Positions 18,271 to 31,119 are shown, numbered from the stretch's first letter. The stretch is DNA of 64,000 bases from Paracoccus sp. PAMC 22219 (GCF_000787695.1 NZ_BBPH01000005.1:1-64000); one strand, 5' to 3'. The notes: a model not told the origin generated them from the sequence alone. Program-made: numbers and translations.

Positions 18271-18801
18271 ATGTTCAATACGATGACCCTGACCAAGGCA
18301 GCCGGCGCCCTCATTGGCGCGCTGCTGTTCCTGATGCTGGCCAACTGGGCAGCCAGCGGCCTGTTCACTGTCGGACATGGCGGCGGTCACGGCGACGAGG
18401 AAATCGCGCAGGCCTATACCATCCCCGTGCCGGAAACCGTCCCGGCGGGCGAAGAGGAAGCGCCGCTGGACTTTGCGGCCCTGATGGCATCGGCCGATGC
18501 GGCCGCGGGCGAACGCGAATGGGCGAAATGCCGCGCCTGTCACGCCCTGGACGGCAGCGACGGCGTCGGCCCGCACCTGAACGGTGTCGTGGGTCGCGCC
18601 ACCGCCAGCATCGCGGGCTTTGGCTATAGCGGCGCGATGACGGACCATGTCGCGGAATATCCCGTCTGGGACGCCGACCACCTGCAGGCGTTCATCGAGA
18701 ACCCGCGCGGCCTGGTGTCGGGCACCGCGATGAGCTTTGCCGGCATCCGCGATCCGCAGGCACGCGCCAACCTGATCGCCTTCCTGGAAGCCAATCCCTG
18801 A
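18271..18801 (+). CDS. cycM: Membrane-anchored cytochrome c552 (CycM type)
   Basis: A 176-residue protein with one N-terminal uncleaved helix (about residues 10-32), an acidic linker and a class I cytochrome c domain with the heme-binding motif CRACH near residue 91 and the distal methionine in TAMSFAG. Length and layout match CycM of Paracoccus, the periplasm-facing carrier between the bc1 complex and aa3 oxidase. A terminator follows. It is divergent from pheA. Confidence 0.9.
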   Translation: MFNTMTLTKAAGALIGALLFLMLANWAASGLFTVGHGGGHGDEEIAQAYTIPVPETVPAGEEEAPLDFAALMASADAAAGEREWAKCRACHALDGSDGVGPHLNGVVGRATASIAGFGYSGAMTDHVAEYPVWDADHLQAFIENPRGLVSGTAMSFAGIRDPQARANLIAFLEANP

Positions 18802-18830
18802 TCCGTCCCGCCTGACGGTCCGACATTGCG

Positions 18831-18858
18831 AAACCCCGGCCCTACGCCGGGGTTTTTT
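18831..18858 (+). terminator. Intrinsic terminator of cycM
   Basis: AAACCCCGGC (18831-18840), a 5-base loop and GCCGGGGTTT (18846-18855) form a perfect 10-bp stem that runs into six consecutive Ts. It lies 30 bases after the cycM stop. Confidence 0.9.
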
Positions 18859-18943
18859 CTTGGCGCGCGTTCACGAAATCGCGGCTTGAAGCCCGGCCCC
18901 CCGCTGGCCTAGCCTCTCGCTGGTTCAGCCCGGGAGAGAATAC

Positions 18944-20800
18944 ATGCGCCACGCCGCCCGCCTTGCCACGCTGCTTCTTGGAATCGCCGTGGTCCCTGCC
19001 TGGGCGCAGGACGCGGCCAGCGATCCGACGGTCATCAAGACGCATGGCATCGCCACCTTCGGCGACCCCGTGCTGCCCGCGGACTTTCCGCATCTGCCCT
19101 ATGTGAACCCCGACGCGCCCAAGGGCGGCGAGATGTCCCAGCACGGCATCGGCACCTTCGACAGCTACAACCCCTACACCTTCCGGGGACGGGCCACGGC
19201 GCCATCGGTGATGATGCTGGAACCGCTGATGGAATCGGTGCTGGACGATCCCTATTCGATGTACTGCCTGCTGTGCGAGACGGTGGAATATCCCGAAAGC
19301 CGCGACTGGATCATCTTCAACCTGCGCCCCGAAGCGCGCTTCAGCGACGGCAGCCCGCTGACCGCCGACGACGTGCTGTTCACGTTCGAACTGCTGCGCG
19401 ACAAGGGCTTTCCGTCCTACAGCGAGGCGCTGCGGACCCGCGTCGCCGGCGCGACCGTGCTGGACACGCACCGCATCCGGTTCGACTTCATGCCCGACAT
19501 CGAACGCCGCGACGTGCTGGGCCTGATGGGCAACCAGTCGATATTTTCGCGCGCCGAGTTCGAAGCGACGGGCCGCGACATCCAGCAGACCAGCACCACG
19601 CCGTTCCTGGGCTCCGGCCCCTACATGTTCGACAGCGCCGATTTCGGGCGCTCGATCACCATGCGGCGCAACCCGGACTATTGGGGCAAGGACCTGCCGA
19701 TCAACCAGGGCCGGCACAACTTCGACACGCTGAAGTTCGAGTATTTCGGCGATTTCGATGCCGCCTTCGAAGCGTTCAAGGCCGGCATCTATACCTTCCG
19801 GGTCGAGCCGTCGGAGCAGTTGTGGTCGACCGGCTATGACTTTCCCGCCGTCGCCGCCGGTGCCGTCGTCAAGGAGGAGATCCCCGACGGCGTGATCGCA
19901 TCGGGCGACGCCTGGGTCTTCAACCTGCGGCGCGAGAAGTTTCAGGACATCCGCGTGCGCGAGGCGATCGGGCTGATGTTCAATTTCGAATGGTCGAACC
20001 AGGCGCTGTTCTATGGGATGAACACCCGGCTGGACAGCTTCTGGGACAACAGCGATCTGCAGGCCGAAGGCCCGCCCACGCCCGAGGAGCTGGCCCTGCT
20101 GGAGCCTGTGGCGGCCGATCTGCCGCCGGGCATCCTGACCGACGACCCGGTCACCACCCCCGTCAGCGGCGAACGCCAGCTGGACCGCGGCAACGCGCGC
20201 CGCGCGGCGGCCCTGCTGGACGAGGCGGGCTGGGCCACCGGCACTGACGGCATTCGCCGCAACGCCGCGGGGCAGACGCTGCGGGTCGAGTTCCTGGACT
20301 TCAACCAAAGCTATGATCGCATCGTGAACCCCTATGTCGAGAACCTGCGCGCCATCGGCGTGGACGCGGTCCTGTCGCGGGTCGATCCGTCGGAACTGAC
20401 CACCCGCACCCGCAGCCACGATTTCGACATCGTGCGCGACAGCCTGGGCAACGGTTACGGCATCGGCGGCGGCACCGCGCAGGCCTTTGGGTCCGAACAC
20501 AGCGACGACGTGTTCAACCCGATGGGCCTGGCGAACCCCGCCATCGACCGCCTGATCGAGATCGGCAGCGCCGCATCGACCTTGGAGGAGAACACGCTGG
20601 CGATCCGCGCGCTGGACCGCGCGCTGCGCAGCCTGCGGTTCTGGATCCCGCAATGGTACAAGCCGGTGCACACCGTCGCCTATTGGGACGTCTATGACCG
20701 GCCCGACAGCCTGCCGCCCTATGGGTTGGGGGTCACCGACTTCTGGTGGTACGACCAGCCCCGCGCGGACGAGCTGCGGGCGGCGGGCCAACTGCGCTGA
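18944..20800 (+). CDS. yejA: Peptide ABC transporter substrate-binding protein YejA
   Basis: A 618-residue periplasmic solute-binding protein (SBP family 5) with a signal peptide ending PAWAQD. The YejA-specific segments HGIATFGDPVLPADFPHLPYV near the start, GTFDSYNPYTFRG and DFWWYDQPRA near the end are present. It should deliver oligopeptides, and in enterobacteria microcin C-type peptides, to YejBEF. It is the first gene of a four-gene operon, with 102 bases before yejB. Confidence 0.92.
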   Translation: MRHAARLATLLLGIAVVPAWAQDAASDPTVIKTHGIATFGDPVLPADFPHLPYVNPDAPKGGEMSQHGIGTFDSYNPYTFRGRATAPSVMMLEPLMESVLDDPYSMYCLLCETVEYPESRDWIIFNLRPEARFSDGSPLTADDVLFTFELLRDKGFPSYSEALRTRVAGATVLDTHRIRFDFMPDIERRDVLGLMGNQSIFSRAEFEATGRDIQQTSTTPFLGSGPYMFDSADFGRSITMRRNPDYWGKDLPINQGRHNFDTLKFEYFGDFDAAFEAFKAGIYTFRVEPSEQLWSTGYDFPAVAAGAVVKEEIPDGVIASGDAWVFNLRREKFQDIRVREAIGLMFNFEWSNQALFYGMNTRLDSFWDNSDLQAEGPPTPEELALLEPVAADLPPGILTDDPVTTPVSGERQLDRGNARRAAALLDEAGWATGTDGIRRNAAGQTLRVEFLDFNQSYDRIVNPYVENLRAIGVDAVLSRVDPSELTTRTRSHDFDIVRDSLGNGYGIGGGTAQAFGSEHSDDVFNPMGLANPAIDRLIEIGSAASTLEENTLAIRALDRALRSLRFWIPQWYKPVHTVAYWDVYDRPDSLPPYGLGVTDFWWYDQPRADELRAAGQLR

Positions 20801-20902
20801 GACAGCGATGCGCTTGATTTCCCGGCGCGGATTGCCGACAAGCCCAGATAACGACAAGGCCCCGCCAAGGGGCACGCACCGAACGGGGAAGGGCATGCGC
20901 TG

Positions 20903-21985
20903 ATGGGCGCCTATATCTTGCGGCGACTGCTGCTGATCATCCCGACCCTGATCGGGATCATGTTGGTGAACTTTACCCTGACGCAATTCGTCCCCGGCGG
21001 CCCGATCGAACAGATCGCGGCTCAGGTCCGGGGCGAGGGCGACGTGCTGGGCAACCTGGCCGGCGCCACCGCCGACAGCGCCGAACAACTGGGCGGCGAT
21101 GCGGGATACGAGGGCGCGCGCGGCCTTCCGCCCGAATTCATCGCGCAGCTGGAAAAGGAATTCGGCTTCGACAAACCCCCGGTCGAGCGGTTCTTTTCCA
21201 TGCTGTGGAATTACATCCGCTTCGATTTCGGGACCAGCTGGTTCCGGTCGATCAGCGTGATGGACCTGGTGCTGGAAAAGATGCCGGTGTCGATCACCTT
21301 GGGGCTGTGGTCGACGCTGATCGCCTATGTCATCTCGATCCCCCTGGGCATCCGCAAGGCGGTGCGTGACGGGTCGCGGTTCGACACCTGGACGTCGGGC
21401 GTGATCATCATGGCCTATGCGATCCCGGCATTCCTGTTCGCGGTCATCCTGATGGTGCTGTTCGCGGGCGGGAGCTATTGGCAGATCTTTCCGCTGCGCG
21501 GCCTGACATCGGACAATTTCTCGGACCTGTCCGTCTGGGGCAAGGTCAAGGACTATGCCTGGCACGCCGCCCTGCCGGTGATCGCCGCGACGATCAGCAG
21601 TTTCGCCACGCTGACGCTGCTGACCAAGAACAGCTTTCTGGACGAGATCAACAAGCAGTACGTGATGACCGCCCGCGCCAAGGGCCTGACCGAACGCAAG
21701 GTGCTGTACGGCCACGTGTTCCGCAACGCGATGCTGATCGTGATCGCGGGGTTTCCGGCGATGTTCCTGGGCGTGTTCTTCGGGTCGTCGATCCTGATCG
21801 AGACGATCTTCTCACTGGACGGGTTGGGCCGCCTGGGCTTCGAGGCCGCGGTCCAGCGCGACTATCCGGTGATCTTCGGCACGCTGTATGTCTTCGGCCT
21901 GATGAGCCTTGTGGTCGGCCTGCTGTCCGACCTGATGTACGTCTTTGTCGATCCGCGCATCGACTTTGAGAAAAGGGCCGGCTGA
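20903..21985 (+). CDS. yejB: Peptide ABC transporter permease YejB
   Basis: A 360-residue DppB-type permease with six hydrophobic segments. It starts with [20 protein letters not shown], has a YejB-typical periplasmic insert between helices 1 and 2 (about residues 40-100), and carries the EAA-loop region [19 protein letters not shown] that contacts the ATPase. The stop overlaps the start of yejE by one base. Confidence 0.93.
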   Translation: MGAYILRRLLLIIPTLIGIMLVNFTLTQFVPGGPIEQIAAQVRGEGDVLGNLAGATADSAEQLGGDAGYEGARGLPPEFIAQLEKEFGFDKPPVERFFSMLWNYIRFDFGTSWFRSISVMDLVLEKMPVSITLGLWSTLIAYVISIPLGIRKAVRDGSRFDTWTSGVIIMAYAIPAFLFAVILMVLFAGGSYWQIFPLRGLTSDNFSDLSVWGKVKDYAWHAALPVIAATISSFATLTLLTKNSFLDEINKQYVMTARAKGLTERKVLYGHVFRNAMLIVIAGFPAMFLGVFFGSSILIETIFSLDGLGRLGFEAAVQRDYPVIFGTLYVFGLMSLVVGLLSDLMYVFVDPRIDFEKRAG

Positions 21986-23084
21986 TGGCGATGTCGGAAC
22001 TGAACCGCCGCCGCTGGCGCAACTTCCGCCGCAACGGGCGCGCCTTCTGGTCGTTGGTGATCTTTAGCGTCCTGTTCGTGACCGCGATGTTCGCCGAGAT
22101 CGTGGCCAACGACAAACCCATCGTCGTCCGCTATCAGGGCGAATTGTACTGGCCCGCCTATAATTTCTATCCCGAAACGGCGTTCGGCGGCGATTTCGGG
22201 ACCGAGGCGATCTATCGCGACGAGGCCGTGCAGTGCCTGATCGTCAGCGGCGGCCGAGAGGAATGCTGGGACGAGCCCGACGGCTTCATGGCCGCGGTGC
22301 GGTCGGGGTCCACGGACGTGCCAGAGGCGGAACAGGGCTGGATGATCTGGCCGCCGATCCCCTATCACTATCGCACCATCAACAACGTCGGAACCGCGCC
22401 GTCCGCGCCCGACGGCAACCACCTGCTGGGCACGGACGACACCGCGCGCGACGTGCTGGCACGGGTGATCTACGGGTTCCGCACCTCGATCCTGTTCACG
22501 CTGATCGTGACGGTGGTGGCCTCGACCATCGGCATCACGGCGGGCGCGATCCAGGGCTATTTCGGCGGCCGTACCGACCTGGTGTTCCAGCGCGTGCTGG
22601 AGATCTGGGCATCGACGCCCAGCCTGTACGTCATCATCATCCTGTTCGCGATCCTGGGGCGCGGCTTCTGGCTGCTGGTGTTCGTCACCATCCTGTTTGG
22701 CTGGCCCGCGCTGGTGGGCGTGGTGCGGGCGGAATTCCTGCGGGCGCGGAACTTCGAATATGTCCGCGCGGCGCGTGCCTTGGGCGTCAGCGACCGCAAG
22801 ATCATGTTCCGCCACATCCTGCCCAACGCGATGGTCGCCACGCTGACGATGATGCCGTTCGTCGTCACCGGCACGATCAGCGGGTTGGCCGCGCTGGATT
22901 ACCTGGGCTATGGCCTGCCCGCCGGGGCGGCATCCCTGGGAGAGATGGCCTTGCAGGCGAAACAGAACCTGCAGGCGCCGTGGCTGGCCTTCACGTCCTT
23001 CTTCACCTTCGCGATCATGCTGTCGCTGCTGGTGTTCATCTTCGAGGGCATCCGCGATGCCTTCGACCCCCGAAAGACCTTCCG

Positions 23085-23088
<4 letters not shown>
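21985..23088 (+). CDS. yejE: Peptide ABC transporter permease YejE
   Basis: A 367-residue DppC-type permease. The N-terminus RRRWRNFRRNGRAFWSLVIF and the large periplasmic insert (about residues 45-145, with LGTDDTARDVLARV after it) are YejE features. The EAA loop RAARALGVSDRKIMFRHILPNA is intact. It overlaps yejB upstream and yejF downstream (ATGA). Confidence 0.93.
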
Positions 23089-24783
<1,695 letters not shown>

Positions 24784-24787
<4 letters not shown>

Positions 24788-26007
24788 AGATCCTGTTCGT
24801 CCACCAGAACTTTCCGGGCCAGTTCCCGCATCTGGCCCCTGCCCTGGCCGCGCGCGGGCATCAGGTGCTGGCCCTGACGGATGAGAACAACCAGCGGCCC
24901 AGCCCGATCCGGACCCTGCGCTACAAGGCGCCGGGGGCGGTGCAGACCGACAGCGCCCTGGGCCGGACCTATGCCGAACATGTCGAACGCGGGTTGCTGG
25001 CGGCGCGTGGGGCGCGCGCGCTGCGCGACCGTCACGGGTTTCACCCCGACATCGTCATCGGCCATCCGGGCTGGGGAGAGACGCTGTTCCTGAAGGAAGT
25101 CTGGCCCCACGCCCGCCTGCTGGTCTATGCCGAGTTGATGTACCGCACCCGCGGCCATGACGTGGGCTTTGACCCCGAGATCAGCCCCGACCGGGACGAG
25201 GTGCGGTTCATGACCGTCGCGCGGTCCGCGCATCTGGTCCAGGCGATGGTGCAGGCCGATGCGGCCATCGCGCCCACCCGCTATCAGGCCGACAGCTTTC
25301 CCCCGGACCTGCGCGGCAAGATCACCGTCATCCATGACGGCATCGACACCGCCCGCGTGGCCCCGGACCCCGCAGCCCGCCTGACCCTGCCGGACGGCCC
25401 GACCCTGCGCGCGGGGGATGAGGTGCTGTCCTTTGTGTCCCGCTCGCTGGAGCCCTATCGCGGGTTTCACGTCCTGATGCGGGCGCTGCCCGAGGTTCTG
25501 GCCGCGCGTCCCGACGCGCAGGTCGTCCTGGTCGGGGCCGAGGGCACCAGCTATGGTGCCAAGCCGCGCGATGCGAACAGCTGGAAGGACAAGCTGCTGG
25601 CAGAGGTCGGGGGCCGGCTGGACCTGTCGCGGGTGCATTTCCTGGGCCGCGTGCCCTATGGCGACTATCTGTCGCTGATGCAGGTCGCGCGGGTGCATTG
25701 CTATCTGACCTATCCGTTCGTTCTGTCCTGGTCGCTGACCGAGGGGATGGCGGCGGGGGCCTATGTCGTGGCATCCGACACCGATCCGGTGCGCGAGCTG
25801 ATCACCGACGGAGTGAACGGGCGGCTGGTGCCGTTCTTCGACATTCCGGCGCTGTCGGGCGCCCTGATCCGGGGGCTGGAGGGCGACCCGCAGGCCGATG
25901 CGATCCGCAAGGCGGCGCGGGCCACCATCCTGGGGGGCTATGATCTGGCGTCGCAATCGCTGCCGCGCCAGATTGCCTGGGTGGAAAGCCAGGGCGCGAT
26001 GCGATAG
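24784..26007 (+). CDS. Family 4-type glycosyltransferase
   Basis: A 407-residue cytoplasmic glycosyltransferase with two Rossmann-like halves (GT-B). The N-terminal half starts MKILFVHQNFPGQFPHLAP. The C-terminal half contains VSRSLEPYRGFHVLM, FLGRVPYGDYLSLM and the acceptor/donor motif SWSLTEGMAAGAYVVASD (EX7E-like region). It belongs to the group 1 transferases that build surface glycans. It overlaps yejF by an ATGA junction, so it is translationally coupled to a transport operon with which it has no obvious link. Confidence 0.85.
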
Positions 26008-26040
26008 ACCCTTGGCCACGCTTGCCAAAAGGGCCGCATC

Positions 26041-27450
26041 ATGACGCAGATCAGGCTGACCAACACCCGCACCCGCCGCAAGGAGGACTTTGTCCCCATC
26101 GATCCGGCCAATGTGCGTCTGTATCTGTGTGGGCCCACCGTCTATGACCGCGCGCATCTGGGCAACGCCCGGCCGGTGCTGGTCTTCGATCTGCTGGTCC
26201 GGCTGCTGCGGCACGAATACGGCGACCGGGCGGTCACCTATGTGCGCAACTTCACCGACGTGGACGACAAGATCAACGCGGAGGCGCAGCGCCGCCGCGC
26301 GGCCGGGTCCGACCTGTCGCTGGAGGCGCTGATCGCTGAGCGGACCGAGGAGACGATCGGCTGGTATCACGCCGACATGGATGCGCTTGGCGCGCTGCGC
26401 CCGGACCATGAGCCGCGGGCGACGGCCTATGTCGGCCAGATGGTCGCGATGACCGCGGACCTGATTGCCAAGGGCCACGCCTATGAGGCCGAGGGGCATG
26501 TGCTGTTCGACGTGCGGTCCTTCCCCGATTACGGCCAACTGTCGGGCCGGTCGGTCGATGACATGATCGCGGGCGCGCGGGTCGAGGTGGCGCCCTTCAA
26601 GCGCGATCCGATGGATTTCGTGCTATGGAAGCCGTCGTCGGACGACTTGCCTGGCTGGGACAGCCCCTGGGGCCGGGGGCGTCCGGGTTGGCACATCGAA
26701 TGCTCGGCCATGTCGGCGGCGCTGTTGGGGCCGCATTTCGACATCCACGGCGGCGGCATCGACCTGCAATTCCCGCACCACGAGAACGAGATCGCGCAGA
26801 GCTGCTGCGCCCACCCGCAAGCGGGCTTCGCCAATGTCTGGCTGCACAACGAGATGCTGCAGGTCGAAGGCAAGAAGATGTCCAAGTCCTTGGGCAACTT
26901 CTTCACCGTCCGTGACCTGCTGGATCGGGGCGTGCCCGGAGAGGTGATCCGTTTCGTCATGCTGTCCACGCATTACCGCAAGCCGATGGACTGGACCGAG
27001 ACGAAGGCGCAGGAGGCCGAAGCCGTGCTTCGGCGGTGGCATGGGCTTGTTGCGGGCATCGAACCCGCAACAAGCCCGGCACCCGCGCTGATCGAGGCGC
27101 TTGCCGATGACCTGAACGCTGCGGGTGCCATCGCGGTGTTGCACGACCTGGCGGGCCGGGAGGATGCGGCAGGTCTGCTGGCGTCGGCCCGGATGCTGGG
27201 GCTGCTGTTGCCGGGCATGGGAGAGTGGGCACAGGCCGATGGCGAAGCGGCAGGCCAGATCGAAGCACTGCTGGCCGCGCGCCTGGCGGCACGGCAGGCG
27301 CGTGATTTCGGGCGGGCGGATGCGATCCGCGACGGGTTCGCGGCGGCGGGCGTCGAGGTCAAGGATACGGCCCAGGGCCCGGAATGGTCGCTGGCCGCAG
27401 GGTTCAACCCGGCGCGGCTGGCCGATCTGGCCCGGACCCACGGCACATGA
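26041..27450 (+). CDS. cysS: Cysteinyl-tRNA synthetase
   Basis: A 469-residue class I synthetase. The HIGH-type motif is in [12 protein letters not shown] (near residue 40) and KMSKS is in [11 protein letters not shown] (near 280). The zinc-binding CGPTVYD and [10 protein letters not shown] segments and the [15 protein letters not shown] active-site block are present. The C-terminal DALR-type helical domain is shorter than in E. coli. It overlaps the next gene by ATGA. Confidence 0.97.
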   Translation: MTQIRLTNTRTRRKEDFVPIDPANVRLYLCGPTVYDRAHLGNARPVLVFDLLVRLLRHEYGDRAVTYVRNFTDVDDKINAEAQRRRAAGSDLSLEALIAERTEETIGWYHADMDALGALRPDHEPRATAYVGQMVAMTADLIAKGHAYEAEGHVLFDVRSFPDYGQLSGRSVDDMIAGARVEVAPFKRDPMDFVLWKPSSDDLPGWDSPWGRGRPGWHIECSAMSAALLGPHFDIHGGGIDLQFPHHENEIAQSCCAHPQAGFANVWLHNEMLQVEGKKMSKSLGNFFTVRDLLDRGVPGEVIRFVMLSTHYRKPMDWTETKAQEAEAVLRRWHGLVAGIEPATSPAPALIEALADDLNAAGAIAVLHDLAGREDAAGLLASARMLGLLLPGMGEWAQADGEAAGQIEALLAARLAARQARDFGRADAIRDGFAAAGVEVKDTAQGPEWSLAAGFNPARLADLARTHGT

Positions 27451-28217
27451 CCCTGGAGGCCTGCACCGAGGCGCTGCGCCAGCATGACCCTGACCGGTTC
27501 GGCGCGGTGCTGGTGGCCGAGGCGGCGGACCGCCCGGCGCTGGTCACATTGTACGCGCTGAATCTGGAGATCGCCCGCGCGCCGTTCCAGTCGGCCGAGC
27601 CGATGCTGGCCGAGATGCGGCTGCAATGGTGGATCGACCGGCTGGAGCAGATGGGGCAGGGCACCGCGCCGCCGCTGCATGACGTGCTGACGCCCTTGTG
27701 GGAAGCTTGGGGGACCGATGCGGGCGCCCTGTCGGACCTGGCCGAGGCACGGCGCAGGGATTGCGAACGCCAGCCGTTTGACGGGCCGCAGGCGGTGCTG
27801 GCCTATGTCGATGCGACGGCGGGCGCGCTGATGTGGACCGCCGCGCGCCGCTGCGGCGCGCCCGAGGGCGCGCGAGAGATCGTGGCCCATCAGGCGCGCG
27901 GGGCCGGTCTGGCCGCGTGGCTGCGCGCGCTGCCGCAATTGCAGGCAGTCCGCTTGGGGCTGGAACCGGCCCGCCCCGAGGACGCGCAGACGCTGGCCGA
28001 ACAGGCGCGCGACGGGTTGCGCATGGCGGCGCGGATGCACCGCAAGCTGCCGCGCCGGGCGGCGGCAGCGCTGTATCCCGGGCCCCGCGTGCCGCGCCTG
28101 TTGTCCGAGATCATGGCCGGGCGCACCGATCCGTTCGAGGCCACGACCCCGATCACGCCGTTTCAACGGCGCGCGTCGCTGGCGCGGCTGGCGCTGACCG
28201 GGCATTGGTGGCGCTAG
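27447..28217 (+). CDS. Squalene/phytoene synthase family protein (NDUFAF6-like)
   Basis: A 256-residue all-helical protein of the squalene/phytoene synthase superfamily. It is shorter than true synthases, and the first aspartate-rich motif is replaced by [13 protein letters not shown], as in the mitochondrial complex I assembly factor NDUFAF6 and its alphaproteobacterial relatives. It is therefore unlikely to make squalene or phytoene. A role in complex I assembly is inferred from that relationship. The ATG at 27447 overlaps the cysS stop. Confidence 0.78.
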   Translation: MTLEACTEALRQHDPDRFGAVLVAEAADRPALVTLYALNLEIARAPFQSAEPMLAEMRLQWWIDRLEQMGQGTAPPLHDVLTPLWEAWGTDAGALSDLAEARRRDCERQPFDGPQAVLAYVDATAGALMWTAARRCGAPEGAREIVAHQARGAGLAAWLRALPQLQAVRLGLEPARPEDAQTLAEQARDGLRMAARMHRKLPRRAAAALYPGPRVPRLLSEIMAGRTDPFEATTPITPFQRRASLARLALTGHWWR

Positions 28218-28301
28218 GCGGGCCAGAAACCTCTTTTCCTTGCGCGCGGCCTGTGACAGCAATTGCGAAAGGCCCGGCGGGGCGGACGGAGGGGGATCGC
28301 C

Positions 28302-29174
28302 ATGGCAAAGGCCAAGTTCGACGATCAGGCGCGGGCCGGGCTGTCGCTGATCGCACCGCCGTTCCTGTATGCGCTGGTGATCCTGGCGGCACCGCTGCTG
28401 ACCATCCTGGCCTACAGCTTTCTGACCGACGGCTATCTTGAGATCATCCGCGACTTCACGCTGGACAACTATACCCAGGTGCTGACCGATCCGATCGTGC
28501 GCACGGTGATGCTGCGGTCGCTGGTCGTGGCGGCCATCGTGACGCTGGCGACCGTGGTGATGGCCTTTCCGGTCGCCTATTACGTCAGCTTTTGCGTGCG
28601 GCCCGAAAAGAAGGCCATGTGGCTGTTCCTGATCACGATTCCCTTCTGGACCAGCTATCTGATCCGGGTGTTCCTGTGGAAAGTGATCCTGGGATATAAT
28701 GGCGTCATCAACTCGTCCCTGACGGGCCTTGGCATCATCGACGAGCCGCTGACCTTCATCCTCTACAACACCAACGCGATCGTGCTGACGCTGGCCCATG
28801 CCTATGCGCCCTTCGCGATCCTGCCGATCTTCGTGGCGCTGGAAAAGATCGACCGCTCGCTGCTGGAGGCCGGGCGCGATCTGGGCGAAAGCCGGCTGAT
28901 GACCTTCTGGCGGGTCACTCTGCCGCTGGCGATGCCGGGCGTCATCGCGGCGGTGCTGATCGTGTTCATCCCGACCATCGGCGACTATGTCACACCCGAG
29001 GTGATCGGCGGCGGCAAGATCCCCATGATCGCCAACCTGATCCAGGTCCAGATGCTGGCGCTGGACAACCGGCCCCTGGGATCCGCGCTGGCGGTGACGG
29101 CGATGGCCATCGTGGCGGTGGTCAGCCTGATCTTCCTGTTCCTCAACCGTCGTTTCCTCAAGGTGCGCCAATGA
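28302..29174 (+). CDS. potB: Spermidine/putrescine-type ABC transporter permease PotB
   Basis: A 290-residue inner-membrane permease with six helices. PotB features include PPFLYALVILAAPLLTILAYS at helix 1, FWTSYLIRVFLWKVIL, and the EAA loop EAGRDLGESRLMTFWRVTLP. GGAGGGGG at 28288-28295 supports the ATG at 28302 over the longer open frame. The stop overlaps potC. No substrate-binding potD lies in this operon. Confidence 0.88.
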   Translation: MAKAKFDDQARAGLSLIAPPFLYALVILAAPLLTILAYSFLTDGYLEIIRDFTLDNYTQVLTDPIVRTVMLRSLVVAAIVTLATVVMAFPVAYYVSFCVRPEKKAMWLFLITIPFWTSYLIRVFLWKVILGYNGVINSSLTGLGIIDEPLTFILYNTNAIVLTLAHAYAPFAILPIFVALEKIDRSLLEAGRDLGESRLMTFWRVTLPLAMPGVIAAVLIVFIPTIGDYVTPEVIGGGKIPMIANLIQVQMLALDNRPLGSALAVTAMAIVAVVSLIFLFLNRRFLKVRQ

Positions 29175-29983
29175 ACCGCCAGGGACGCGGCCTGCAGGCC
29201 TATGCCATCTTCTATCTGCTGTTCCTGTACGCGCCGATCATCCTGCTGCCGATGTTCGCGTTCAATTCCGGCACGATCATCGCCTTTCCACTGCAGGGGG
29301 TGACGACCGACTGGTTCCAACAGATGTGGGCCGATGCGACGCTGCGCCGGGCGCTGACCAATTCGCTGACGGTGGCGGTGGCGTCGTCGATCCTGGCCAC
29401 GTGTTTCGGCATCTTCGCGGCACGCGCCTCGACCCGGTTCGTGTTCCCGGGCAAGGGCGGGATGATGGGGTTCATCATGCTGCCCATGGTGCTGCCGGAA
29501 ATCATCGTGGCCATGTCGCTGCTGGTCGTGCTGCTGGGCATGGGGGTGCAACTGTCGCTGATGACGGTCATCGCGGGGCACACGCTGATCTGCATGCCCT
29601 ATGCCATCGCCGTGCTGACCACGGCATTCTCATCGCTGGACCGCAGCCTGGAGGAGGCGGCTTACGACCTGGGCGAAAGCAAATGGGGTGCGTTCCGGCT
29701 GGTCACGCTGCCCCTGGTCATGCCGGGCATCATCAGCGCGCTGCTGATCAGCTTCACCATCAGCCTGGACGAATTCATCCTGGCGTTCTTTCTGGCGGGG
29801 AACGAGCCCACGCTGCCCACCTATATCTTCAGCCAGCTGCGCTTTCCGCGCGCGATCCCCGTCATCATGGCGTTGGGCACGGTGCTGGTGATCCTGTCGA
29901 TCGTCCTTCTGGCGATCGGCGAATATTTCCGCCGCCGGGGCAATGCCCGCATCGGCGGCAAGCCCACCGGAGGGTTGATGTGA
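29171..29983 (+). CDS. potC: Spermidine/putrescine-type ABC transporter permease PotC
   Basis: A 270-residue permease with six hydrophobic segments and the EAA loop EAAYDLGESKWGAFRLVTLP. The FTISLDEFILAFFLAG segment is characteristic of PotC. It forms the second half of the membrane channel with PotB. It overlaps potB upstream and potA downstream. Confidence 0.88.
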   Translation: MNRQGRGLQAYAIFYLLFLYAPIILLPMFAFNSGTIIAFPLQGVTTDWFQQMWADATLRRALTNSLTVAVASSILATCFGIFAARASTRFVFPGKGGMMGFIMLPMVLPEIIVAMSLLVVLLGMGVQLSLMTVIAGHTLICMPYAIAVLTTAFSSLDRSLEEAAYDLGESKWGAFRLVTLPLVMPGIISALLISFTISLDEFILAFFLAGNEPTLPTYIFSQLRFPRAIPVIMALGTVLVILSIVLLAIGEYFRRRGNARIGGKPTGGLM

Positions 29984-31098
29984 CCGAAGCCAAGCCGATG
30001 ATCGAATGCAAGGGCGTCCACAAGTATTACGGCGACTATCACGCGCTGCGCGGGATCGACCTGACCATCCGGGCCGGAGAGTTCTTCTCCCTGCTGGGCC
30101 CATCGGGCTGCGGCAAGACCACGCTTCTGCGCACCATCGCGGGCTTCGAGGATATCAGCGACGGCGCCATCCTGATCGGCGGCAAGCGCATGGAGGAGGT
30201 GCCCGCGAACAAGCGGCCCACCAATATGGTGTTCCAGTCCTATGCCATCTTCCCACACCTGACCGTCGCCGAGAACGTGGCCTTCGGCCTGCGCCGCGAT
30301 CCGCGCTCTAAGGCCGACAAGGCCGCAGCGGTCGAGGAGGCGCTGGCGATGGTCGGCCTCAAGGGATACGGCGCGCGGTCCGCCCATGCCCTGTCCGGGG
30401 GCCAGCGGCAGCGGGTGGCGCTGGCCCGCGCGCTGATCCTGAAGCCCAAGGTGCTGCTGCTGGACGAGCCGTTGTCCGCGCTGGACCGCAAGATGCGCGA
30501 ACAGATGCAGGTCGAGCTGATCAAGCTGCAGCGGCAGGTGGGCATCACCTTTGTCCTGGTCACCCATGACCAAGAGGAGGCGCTGGTCATGTCCGACCGC
30601 ATCGCCGTCATGTTCGAGGGAGAGATCGCACAGCTGGACGGCCCCGAGGCGCTGTATGCCCGCCCGGCCACGCGCCGGGTCGCGGATTTCATCGGGGTGA
30701 TGAATTTCCTGCCCGCCACGATCCTGTCGGAGGCGGGCGGCATGGTCACCGTCGATGTCGCGGGCCTGGGCCAGGTCGAGCTGCCAGAACGCCAGATCAG
30801 CCGCGCCAATCCCGACGACGAAGGCGCGGTGATCGGTTTCCGCCCGGAAACCATGACCCTCGTTGGCGCGGGCGCGACCCATACCCAACCCCGCGAAACC
30901 AACGCCACCATCGACGAGGTCGTCTATTACGGCGACATGACCTATTACGACCTCAGCCTGGACGGGGTGGCGCGCAGCGACGGAAAATCGCGCACCGTCC
31001 GGATCTCCATGCGCAACGTCTTTGGCCGCGACGTCCAGGAGGTCGGCACGCGGACGCGGCTGGCGTGGTCGCCCGGATCGCTGGTGCTTTTTCGCTGA
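29980..31098 (+). CDS. potA: Spermidine/putrescine-type ABC transporter ATPase PotA
   Basis: A 372-residue ABC ATPase. Walker A is GPSGCGKTT, the signature is LSGGQRQRV, Walker B is LLLDEPLSALD, and the switch histidine is in VTHDQEEA. A C-terminal TOBE domain (about residues 285-370) is present. Translation starts at GTG 29980, which overlaps the potC stop and has GGAGGG 5 bases upstream. An in-frame ATG lies at 29998. Confidence 0.88.
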   Translation: MTEAKPMIECKGVHKYYGDYHALRGIDLTIRAGEFFSLLGPSGCGKTTLLRTIAGFEDISDGAILIGGKRMEEVPANKRPTNMVFQSYAIFPHLTVAENVAFGLRRDPRSKADKAAAVEEALAMVGLKGYGARSAHALSGGQRQRVALARALILKPKVLLLDEPLSALDRKMREQMQVELIKLQRQVGITFVLVTHDQEEALVMSDRIAVMFEGEIAQLDGPEALYARPATRRVADFIGVMNFLPATILSEAGGMVTVDVAGLGQVELPERQISRANPDDEGAVIGFRPETMTLVGAGATHTQPRETNATIDEVVYYGDMTYYDLSLDGVARSDGKSRTVRISMRNVFGRDVQEVGTRTRLAWSPGSLVLFR

Positions 31099-31119
31099 CG
31101 CGAAGGGGGGCCTGTTCCG

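Noticed and set aside
18842..21715. 957-codon open frame on the minus strand across yejA and yejB
   Set aside because: The sequence is typical antisense read-through, rich in His, Arg, Gln and Gly, with no domain. yejA and yejB are unambiguous on the other strand.
27447..28217. Annotation as phytoene or squalene synthase
   Set aside because: The required aspartate-rich substrate motif is missing and the protein is short. The NDUFAF6-like reading fits better.
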